Shown here one piece after another: positions 1 through 6,321 of a stretch of 12,688 bases of DNA. Source of the DNA: an uncultured Myxococcales bacterium (GTDB taxonomy: Bacteria; Myxococcota_A; UBA9042; DTJE01). The translations under genes and the position numbers were made by a program. A model generated the notes under the pieces. That model had not been told where the DNA came from and did no database searches. It worked only from the letters and a program-made list of their open reading frames with translations. Position 1 is the first letter of the stretch. Each line of letters opens with the position of its first letter. The stretch covers positions 1-12,688 of the forward strand of contig CALJUR010000129.1 in the NCBI GenBank assembly GCA_937975765.1. The letters are read 5' to 3'.

Positions 1-79
1 GATGGGTTTCGGAAGGAAACTCTCGACGCAGCCGGAGTCGCCTCGGGCGCACCTGACGATGGCCCCGTCCCCCGCCTTC

Positions 80-2140
80 CTACGCGGGGCGCCGCCGGCG
101 GGCCAGGAACCAGGACGACAGGGCGATCCCCAGCAGCAGGGCGGGTGACGACCCGGCCGATCCGCCCGCGGCGCACCCGCCGCCGCCCTTCGGCGAGGGC
201 ACCGCCTCGACGACCGGCACATCCGCCGCGACCTCCGGGGCGGCGTCGGGCGCATCGGATCCGGCGGTCGCGTCGCGGTCGGGGAGTCCGTCGGGCACGT
301 CGAACGCGGGAGCGGAGTCCTCCTCGGCATCCGGCAGGTCCGGGGCGTCGGGTCCCGCGTCGTCCGTGGCCGCATCGTCCGTCCCCGCGTCCGTCGCCGG
401 CAGGTCCTCGGCGATCCCTTCCGCGGGTACGTCGGCCGGCGGCAACTCGGGCTCGACCGCGTCCGGTGCCGCCTCGGCCACCTCCGCCTCGTCGGCGGGC
501 CCGGCCTCCTCCGCCGGAGGCTCGGGCGGCCGCGGGACCGGCAGGCGCAGCGCCGTCGCCTCGCCGCCCAGCACGATCTCGAACGCGGTGCCGGACTTCC
601 GCCGCCGCCACGCCGGGTTCACCTCGAACCGGGGCGAGTTGGATGCCGTCACGATGACCCGGACCCGGTGCCCCTTCGCGAAGACGTACGCGGTGCTCCA
701 CAGGTCCACCGACACGTCCACGGGCTGGCCGGGTACCACCTCGACCGGAGCCTCGCACCCGTCGCGCATCGACACCCGCTGGATGCCGTCGGTGATCAGG
801 ATCGACCGGCCGTCGGGATAGACGTCCGTCACGCGGACCGCGACGTCGGCGTCCTCGGCCGTCGGCACCACCCGCAGGTCGGCCCACACCCGACCGACCA
901 CGGTCAGCGGCTCGGCCAGCGGCTGCGACGTGAACAGCACCGCGTCCTCGCGCGATTCCACGCCGGACTGGTCCATCGGGCCCGGATCGTCCACCAGGTT
1001 GCGGCCGCCCACCGTGGGGAACGGGTGGTCGGGGTCCAGCGGCACGCCCGCGCGGGCGTCGCCTTCCTGCGGCGCGGTCGCCAGCGCGCCTTCCCCCGCC
1101 AGGTACAGCCGCGTCTCGTCGGCGGGAATCGGCCAGTCCTCGGCCCCCTGCCAGGCGTTGCCGGGCGCGTCCGGCTCGTCCGGCCCCATCAGGTAGTACT
1201 GCACGCGCGGCCAGGCGTCGATGACGTCGTTGTAGCCGTCGAAGCACCACTGCAGGAACGACAGCGTCGTCGCGATGAGGTCCATCCCGGCGTTCGGGGG
1301 GAAGGTGCGCGGGCCCGCGACGCGCCCGCCGGCATGGTAGTGGTCGGTCGGGCCGATGACCAGGTACTGCCGGTCCCGGATCGCCGCTTCCGGCGAGGAA
1401 CGGTACAGCCGGTAGCCGTCGATGGTCCCCTGCGTGAACACGTCGTACCAGCCGCCGAAGTGGATCGCGGACACGTGCAGGTCGGCCGCCTGTGCCGGCA
1501 GAACCCGCATCGGCGCCCACCACTCGTCGCAGGCGCGGTGGGACTCGAGGTTGGACAGCCATTCGCGGGCGTCCACCCAGCCCAGCCAAGCCTCGACGTC
1601 CCGCTGCCGGAACACGCCGCCGTTGAACGCGGTGTAGGTGTAGACGTCGCCGGTGGCGATGGCCAGCAACTGGCACTGCAGGCCGGGGTCGGCGCCCGGG
1701 GCCATCAGGTAGGCCGGGATCGCCAGCGCCGAGGCGCCGCCCATCGCCACGCTGCCGTTGCACCAAGGCTGCGCCAGCAGCCAGTCCAGCGTCTCCTGGC
1801 CGTCCGCGCGGTCGGTGCGGAAGGCCTGGGGCTGGCCCTCGGACCCGCCCGCGCCCCGCGTGTACTGGAAGACCACGGCGTACCCGAAGGAGGTCGCCAT
1901 GCCGAATTGCTCCTCGTAGTCGTACGGGTAGGGGGTGCGGATCAGCAGCGTCGGGAAGGGCCAGTTGGACTCGCGGTCGTCGGGCAGCATGACCGTCGTT
2001 TCCAGCCGGGTTCCGTCGGGCATCGAAACCCATTCGGCCAGCGTGACCGGCCCTGCCTGGGCCGGCTCTGCCAGCAGCAGAGCCGCCAGCAGGCCGACTG
2101 CCGGGGCCGCGCGGGAAATCCTCCGGGTCCGGGGGTGCAT
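80..2140 (-). CDS. Secreted CocE/NonD (S15-like) alpha/beta hydrolase with MYXO-CTERM-like tail
   Basis: This 686-residue protein is a predicted exported serine hydrolase (acylase, esterase or peptidase) of the X-Pro dipeptidyl-peptidase S15/CocE type. Residues 1-30 form a signal peptide (Arg-rich start, Leu/Ala core, AQA cleavage-like end). The alpha/beta-hydrolase domain covers about 35-320. Compared with CocE, the likely triad is Ser137 in GGASALA, Asp233 in GGWYDVF and His267 in GPTDHYH; Tyr71 in RTPYPYD may form the oxyanion hole. The residue after the nucleophile is Ala where cocaine esterase has Tyr, and that contact is made by the backbone. A jelly-roll C-terminal domain spans about 400-530. 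An acidic Pro/Ala/Asp/Glu linker follows (about 535-650), then GGGGCAAGG with Cys656, a hydrophobic helix and RRRR, resembling a MYXO-CTERM sorting signal for surface display. The start is fixed by AGGAGG six bases upstream. Substrate cannot be told. Family call is confident; the sorting signal is probable. Confidence 0.9.
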   Translation of the reverse strand: MHPRTRRISRAAPAVGLLAALLLAEPAQAGPVTLAEWVSMPDGTRLETTVMLPDDRESNWPFPTLLIRTPYPYDYEEQFGMATSFGYAVVFQYTRGAGGSEGQPQAFRTDRADGQETLDWLLAQPWCNGSVAMGGASALAIPAYLMAPGADPGLQCQLLAIATGDVYTYTAFNGGVFRQRDVEAWLGWVDAREWLSNLESHRACDEWWAPMRVLPAQAADLHVSAIHFGGWYDVFTQGTIDGYRLYRSSPEAAIRDRQYLVIGPTDHYHAGGRVAGPRTFPPNAGMDLIATTLSFLQWCFDGYNDVIDAWPRVQYYLMGPDEPDAPGNAWQGAEDWPIPADETRLYLAGEGALATAPQEGDARAGVPLDPDHPFPTVGGRNLVDDPGPMDQSGVESREDAVLFTSQPLAEPLTVVGRVWADLRVVPTAEDADVAVRVTDVYPDGRSILITDGIQRVSMRDGCEAPVEVVPGQPVDVSVDLWSTAYVFAKGHRVRVIVTASNSPRFEVNPAWRRRKSGTAFEIVLGGEATALRLPVPRPPEPPAEEAGPADEAEVAEAAPDAVEPELPPADVPAEGIAEDLPATDAGTDDAATDDAGPDAPDLPDAEEDSAPAFDVPDGLPDRDATAGSDAPDAAPEVAADVPVVEAVPSPKGGGGCAAGGSAGSSPALLLGIALSSWFLARRRRPA

Positions 2141-2146
2141 CGGGTG

Positions 2147-2152
2147 CCTCCT
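2147..2152 (-). promoter_or_regulatory. Strong Shine-Dalgarno of the secreted hydrolase
   Basis: The minus strand reads AGGAGG here, with a six-base spacer to the ATG at 2140. This supports the start chosen for the hydrolase. I found no convincing -10/-35 pair in the 171-base divergent gap 2141-2311 that separates it from the CinA-like gene. Confidence 0.7.
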
Positions 2153-2311
2153 GACGCGCCGCGGCAGAACCTACCGAACGGGACGCCTCCGTGCAAGGGG
2201 CAGGACTTCCACCGGGAACCGTGTTTCGGGGTGGCCGGTCGGGATCCCTTCGTGCGATCCTCGGGGCGCGGACCGATGCCGGCCCGCCGAACCGCTTGCA
2301 AGGAGAAGTTC

Positions 2312-3058
2312 ATGACCGGAAATCCCGCCGCGACTTCGGCGGTGCTGATCATCGGGAACGAGGTGCTGTCGGGACGGACGCAGGACGCGAACCTCGCCTT
2401 CCTGGCGGCGCGCTTGTCGGACCTGGGCATCCCGGTCATCGAGGCGCGCGTGGTGCCCGACGAGGAGGACGGGATCATCGAGGCGCTGCAAGCGTTGCAG
2501 GCGCGGGCGACCTACGTCTTCACGACCGGCGGCATCGGCCCGACCCACGACGACATCACGGCCGCGGCGATCGCGAAGGCCTTCGGGGTGCCCCTGGTGC
2601 GCGACCCCGAGGCCCTGCGCCGCCTGCGCGAGCACTACGCCGGGCTGGACGTCAACGAGGCCCGGCTGAAGATGGCGGACGTCCCGCAGGGGGCGACGCT
2701 GATCGACAACCCGGTGTCCACGGCGCCGGGCTTCCGGATCGGGAACGTCTTCGTGCTGGCCGGGGTGCCTTCGATCGCGCGGGCGATGTTCGACGCGCTG
2801 GCGCCTTCGCTGGCGGGCGGCCCTCCCGTGGTGTCCCGGACCGTGCCGTGCAGCATCCCCGAAGGCGACTTCGCGGCCGACCTGGCCCAGGTGCAGGCGC
2901 GCCATCCCGACGTCAGCATCGGCTCCTACCCGTTCTTCCGGCCCGGCCGCGTCGGCGTGAACCTGGTCATCCGGGGCACCGACCCGGCGGCGGTCGACGC
3001 GGCGGCGGCGGACGTCGAGGCCATGGTGCAGCGCCTGGTCCGGCAGCGTGGGGTTTGA
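2312..3058 (+). CDS. Stand-alone CinA N-terminal domain protein (MoCF_biosynth fold)
   Basis: This 248-residue cytosolic protein belongs to the COG1058 group, the N-terminal half of CinA, which has the MoaB/MogA-type molybdopterin-binding fold. In full CinA this domain has ADP-ribose pyrophosphatase activity linked to pyridine-nucleotide recycling. Visible family motifs are IIGNEVLSGRTQDAN near the N-terminus, TTGGIGPTHDDIT at about 70-82, and LAGVPSIARAMFDA at about 151-164. The protein ends after the substrate-domain region. The nicotinamide-mononucleotide deamidase (PncC) half of full-length CinA is absent, so this is the short single-domain form. The ATG at 2312 has AAGGAG six bases upstream; the frame is open much further upstream but only as a shadow of the opposite-strand hydrolase gene. 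The FGE-like gene starts 56 bases downstream on the same strand, so the two may be co-transcribed. The family is clear; the substrate is not. Confidence 0.88.
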   Translation: MTGNPAATSAVLIIGNEVLSGRTQDANLAFLAARLSDLGIPVIEARVVPDEEDGIIEALQALQARATYVFTTGGIGPTHDDITAAAIAKAFGVPLVRDPEALRRLREHYAGLDVNEARLKMADVPQGATLIDNPVSTAPGFRIGNVFVLAGVPSIARAMFDALAPSLAGGPPVVSRTVPCSIPEGDFAADLAQVQARHPDVSIGSYPFFRPGRVGVNLVIRGTDPAAVDAAAADVEAMVQRLVRQRGV

Positions 3059-3114
3059 CGCGGCGCGGCCGCCGGCGATAGGCTGGCCCGTCCCGGAAAC
3101 ACAGGGGTTGCGAC

Positions 3115-4032
3115 GTGGGTCGGACCGGCATCCTCCTCTTGCTGGCATTCGTGGCGTTGGCGTTCGGGGGCGGTCCCGCGGGCTGCTCGTGCGACCGGTC
3201 GAGGGAGGGTCGGGCCCCCGCAAGGGCTCCGGAACCGCTCCGGGAGCGCCTGGAGAACCCGCCCGACGAGGACGTGCGGCAGCCGCCGATCGAGGTGCCC
3301 GACGGCATGGTGCACGTGCCCCGGGGGGCCTTCCGGATGGGCTGCGACGAGGAGGTCGACGGCGCGTGTGCCGCGACCGAGCGGCCGTCCCGGCAGGTGT
3401 GGGTCAGCGGCTTCTTCCTGGACCGGACCGAGGTGACCGTGGCGGCGTTCACGGCGTGCATCGCGGCCGGCTCGTGTTCGCCGCCCGTCTCCGCGGGCGA
3501 ATGCAATTACGGCGAGGCGGACCGCGGGCAGTTCCCGATCAACTGCGTGACGTGGGACCAGGCGGTGCAGCACTGCGCGTTCGCGGGCAAGCGCCTGCCG
3601 ACCGAGGCCGAGTGGGAGAAGGCGGCCCGGGGCACGGACGGCCGCACGTTCCCGTGGGGCGCCGACCTGCCCGACGCCGGGGGCACCTTCCGGGCCAACT
3701 GGGGCGAGGGGCTGGCGCGGCACCTGTGGATGCGGGACCAGTGGGAGTACGACGGGCCCGTCGGGTTCTTCCCGGAAGGTGCCGGGCCCTACGGCGCGCT
3801 GGACCAGGCGGGCAACGTCTCGGAGTGGGTCGCGGACGGGTACCGCGAGGGATACGCGCCGGACGACACGCGGGACCCGGAGGTCGGCCCGACGGCCGAG
3901 GGGCGCGTGGTGCGGGGCGGCTCGTTCCGGGAGTATGCGCGCCGCCTGCGGACGTTCGTGCGCGACTGGCACGAGCCGACGTTCTGGTACAGCCACGTGG
4001 GCTTCCGGTGCGCGAAGGACGCCCCGCGGTAG
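3115..4032 (+). CDS. FGE-sulfatase-fold (SUMF1-like) lipoprotein without catalytic cysteines
   Basis: This 305-residue protein has the formylglycine-generating-enzyme fold. It starts with GTG (AGGGG seven bases upstream). Residues 1-23 form a hydrophobic signal peptide, and PAGC at 21-24 is a lipobox-like site with an atypical Pro at -3, so it is probably a lipoprotein. The FGE domain covers about 64-302: MVHVPRGAFRMG at 65-76, FFLDRTEVTVAAF at 100-112, NCVTWDQAVQHC at 143-154, KRLPTEAEWEKAARG at 159-173, GALDQAGNVSEWVADGY at 227-243, RVVRGGSF at 264-271 and GFRCA at 296-300. True FGE carries two copper-binding cysteines just after GGS; here that stretch reads GGSFREYARRLRT with none, so sulfatase activation is unlikely. 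Several other cysteines (77, 85, 115, 121, 130, 144, 154) suggest disulfides in an exported domain. A binding or scaffold role is plausible, as for many secreted FGE-domain proteins, but is inference. Confidence 0.87.
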   Translation: MGRTGILLLLAFVALAFGGGPAGCSCDRSREGRAPARAPEPLRERLENPPDEDVRQPPIEVPDGMVHVPRGAFRMGCDEEVDGACAATERPSRQVWVSGFFLDRTEVTVAAFTACIAAGSCSPPVSAGECNYGEADRGQFPINCVTWDQAVQHCAFAGKRLPTEAEWEKAARGTDGRTFPWGADLPDAGGTFRANWGEGLARHLWMRDQWEYDGPVGFFPEGAGPYGALDQAGNVSEWVADGYREGYAPDDTRDPEVGPTAEGRVVRGGSFREYARRLRTFVRDWHEPTFWYSHVGFRCAKDAPR

Positions 4033-4072
4033 GGCGCGTTTCCCGCCCCCCGCCTCCCCTCCCTGGCCCGGC

Positions 4073-4972
4073 CTATGCCGCGAACAGGACGGCCACGCCG
4101 GCGACGGCCAGCAGGGTCCCCGCCACCGCCTGCGCCGTGACGCGGTCGCCCCGCAAGTGCGCGATCGGCAGCAGCAGGACCGGCGTGATCGACATGATGG
4201 CCGAGGCGACGCCGGCCTCGGTGCGGTGCACCGCCAGCAGGGACAGCGACACGCCCAGGAACGGTCCGGCGACGGCGCCGCCCGACAGCATCAGCATCGC
4301 GCGGGGGTTCCGGGTCGCCGCGACCACGCGCGGCCAGACGCGCGCCGCGGTGAACGCGATCGCGAAGCCCCCGATCCCGGCCAGCACCCGGATCTGCGTC
4401 GCGCCGAACGGGTCCTCGAAGGAGGCCATGCCCTGCTTGGACAGGACCAGGCCGCCCGCCTGGCCCAGGGCGCCCATCCCGGCCAGGATGACGCCCTGCA
4501 ACCGCGCCGCCCGGGCCGACCCGTGCCCGTCGTCCCGCCGCCCCTGCAGGACCGTCCAGGCCACGCCCGCGACGGTCATCGCCATGCCCAGCCCCTGCGC
4601 GGGGCGCAGCTGCTCGCCCAGGAACGCCCACCCCAGCAGGGCGGTCGCCGGCGGCGCCAGGCACATCACCAGCATCGACACGCGGGCACCGACCAGCACG
4701 AAGGACCGGAACAGGCACAGGTCGCCCAGCGTGAAGCCGACCAGTCCGGAAAGCGCCAGCCACGACCAGGCCTCGGGCGGGGCCTCCAGCGGCAGCGCCC
4801 GGCCGTGCACCGCCAGCCCGAACGTCGTCAGCAGCAGGAAGGCGACCAGCAGCCGGAACAGGTTGACGGGGACCGATCCGACGCGGTTCGAGGCGGCCTC
4901 GAACGCCACCGCCGAGCCGGTCCAGCAGAAGGCGGTGGCCAGCGCCGCCAGTTCCCCGATGCCGCCCGTCAT
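4073..4972 (-). CDS. EamA/DMT-family transporter, ten transmembrane helices
   Basis: This 299-residue inner-membrane protein belongs to the drug/metabolite transporter superfamily with two EamA repeats. About ten hydrophobic helices can be read: first repeat about residues 1-140, ending with the family-typical LLGWAFLGEQLRP and a following helix, then a short charged loop (GRRDDGHGSARAAR), then the second repeat to the C-terminus. Members export amino acids, metabolites or drugs; nothing here identifies the substrate. The frame is open further upstream, but the Arg/Gly/Pro-rich extension overlaps mrfB and looks non-coding. The ATG at 4972 is followed at once by a membrane helix and preceded by GGAGGG with a short spacer. 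The gene ends 40 bases from the FGE-like gene, tail to tail, and diverges from mrfB across a 98-base gap. Confidence 0.88.
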   Translation of the reverse strand: MTGGIGELAALATAFCWTGSAVAFEAASNRVGSVPVNLFRLLVAFLLLTTFGLAVHGRALPLEAPPEAWSWLALSGLVGFTLGDLCLFRSFVLVGARVSMLVMCLAPPATALLGWAFLGEQLRPAQGLGMAMTVAGVAWTVLQGRRDDGHGSARAARLQGVILAGMGALGQAGGLVLSKQGMASFEDPFGATQIRVLAGIGGFAIAFTAARVWPRVVAATRNPRAMLMLSGGAVAGPFLGVSLSLLAVHRTEAGVASAIMSITPVLLLPIAHLRGDRVTAQAVAGTLLAVAGVAVLFAA

Positions 4973-5002
4973 CGACCCTCCGCTGCCCGCGCACGAGGCC
5001 GG

Positions 5003-5030
5003 ATTGTACCTTCGTTTCCGGGACTGTCGC
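5003..5030 (-). promoter_or_regulatory. Candidate sigma-70 promoter of the EamA gene
   Basis: On the minus strand, TACAAT (5008 to 5003) is a five-of-six match to the -10 box. GCGACA (5030 to 5025) is a four-of-six -35 match, with a 16-base spacer. Transcription would start near 4996, giving a leader of about 24 bases before the ATG at 4972. The AT content of the -10 stands out in this GC-rich gap. No equally good promoter was found for mrfB on the other strand. Confidence 0.4.
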
Positions 5031-5070
5031 AGCGTCGTGCGATGTTGCATGATGCTGCCCGGAGGATGCC

Positions 5071-6321
5071 GTGGCCGACCCGCGACACGACCGGATCGCC
5101 GACCTGCTGAAGAGCCGCCTGGACGCGCTGAGGGAGCGCGACGGCGACCTGGGGGCACGGCGGGATCGGTTCCGTGCCCGCCGGGCCGCCGTCGTCCCCG
5201 CCGCGGCTCCACCCGGGGAGGCGACCGACGGGGTCCGCGTCGCGCCGGCGGCGTCCGGGGCTGCCGCCATTCCCCGGTTCGGGGAACCGTTCGTGCCCGC
5301 GCCGGACGCGGCCGAGGCCGTCGGCCGCACCCTGTTCGCCCGTCGGGCCCCGGTCCCGGAAGGCCCCTCCGAGGCCGAGGTCGAGGCGATGCGGGCGCGC
5401 TGGATGGAGGCCCATCGCGGGGCCACGCCGGCCGAGGCCGTCGGCGGGCACCCCTCGGCGCGCCACCGCGACCTGATCGAGGTGCTGGAGGTCCGGACCG
5501 TCCGGGTGGGCGTCGGCGACCCGTTCGAACTGCGGCAGCGGCTGGCGCGGACCCTGCCGCTGATCCCCGGCGTGCGCGAGGCGACCTCCCACCGGCTGCG
5601 CCAGGAAGGGTTCGCCGACCTGGAGGCCCTGTGCGCCCACGACCGGTTCGGGTCGCAGGCCCGGTGCCTGTGCCGGCTGATCCGGGAGGACGACACGGCC
5701 CGGCTGGCGGACGCCGTCGGCAACCGGCTGGGACGGTCGGCGCCGCTGGCGCTGGCCCTGGCGTCGCTGCTGGACCCCGCGGACCTGCTGTTCCTGGACA
5801 TCGAGACGATGGGCCTGTTCGGCGGCAGCCCGATCGTCGTGGTCGGCCTGGCGCACGCGCTGGGCGGCGCGCTGCAGGTGCGGCAGTGGGTCGCGGCCTC
5901 CCCGGATGCCGAGGCGGCGCTGGTGCGCGAGGTCGCCGACGCCGCGGCTTCCCACGCCGCCCTCGTCACCTTCAACGGCCGTGCCTTCGACTGGCCCTAC
6001 GTGTGCGGTCGCGCTGCCTTCTGGGGGCACCCGATCCTGTCCGACCCGGCCCACTTCGACCTGCTGCCGTTCTCCCGGCGGGCATGGCGCGGCACGACGA
6101 CCGACTGCCGCCTGTCCACGCTGGCCCGCGAGGTGCTGGGCCTGCACCGCCAGGAGGACCTGCCGGGATCGCTGGTGCCGCGGTTCTACCAGGAGTACCT
6201 GGACGACCCCGCGCACCGCGCCGGCCTGCTGGCCGCCATCGCGGTGCACAACCGGTACGACGTCGAGGAAACCGTGCGGCTGTTCGGCGCGCTGCAGGCG
6301 CTGGGGGACGACGATGGCTGA
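5071..6321 (+). CDS. mrfB: MrfB/YprB-type DEDD 3'-5' exonuclease
   Basis: This 416-residue protein belongs to the YprB (COG3359) ribonuclease-H-like exonuclease group; B. subtilis MrfB is about the same size and acts with the helicase MrfA in a mitomycin C repair route independent of UvrABC. Residues 1-130 are charged and low-complexity. A helix-hairpin-helix-like stretch (LPLIPGVREATSHRLRQEGF) lies at about 162-181. The DnaQ-like nuclease domain follows: motif I FLDIETMG with Asp243 and Glu245, motif II TFNGRAFDWPYV with Asn302 and Asp307, Asp330 in HFDLLPF, and motif III VHNRYDVEET with His393 and Asp397. All acidic metal ligands seem present. It starts with GTG; GGAGG lies five bases upstream. 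The final eight bases overlap the start of mrfA, so the pair is translationally coupled. The symbol is by homology and operon context. Confidence 0.87.
   Translation: MADPRHDRIADLLKSRLDALRERDGDLGARRDRFRARRAAVVPAAAPPGEATDGVRVAPAASGAAAIPRFGEPFVPAPDAAEAVGRTLFARRAPVPEGPSEAEVEAMRARWMEAHRGATPAEAVGGHPSARHRDLIEVLEVRTVRVGVGDPFELRQRLARTLPLIPGVREATSHRLRQEGFADLEALCAHDRFGSQARCLCRLIREDDTARLADAVGNRLGRSAPLALALASLLDPADLLFLDIETMGLFGGSPIVVVGLAHALGGALQVRQWVAASPDAEAALVREVADAAASHAALVTFNGRAFDWPYVCGRAAFWGHPILSDPAHFDLLPFSRRAWRGTTTDCRLSTLAREVLGLHRQEDLPGSLVPRFYQEYLDDPAHRAGLLAAIAVHNRYDVEETVRLFGALQALGDDDG

Noticed and set aside
1..79. A short open tail on the plus strand ending with TGA at 54-56
   Set aside because: Only 18 codons are visible with no recognisable motif. 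It might be the end of a neighbouring gene but cannot be supported; nothing else is seen in this stretch.
668..2311. Long plus-strand open frame upstream of the CinA-like start
   Set aside because: It is antisense to the hydrolase and has low-complexity Arg/Gly/His-rich composition typical of shadow frames in GC-rich DNA. The good ribosome site and the CinA motifs start at 2312.
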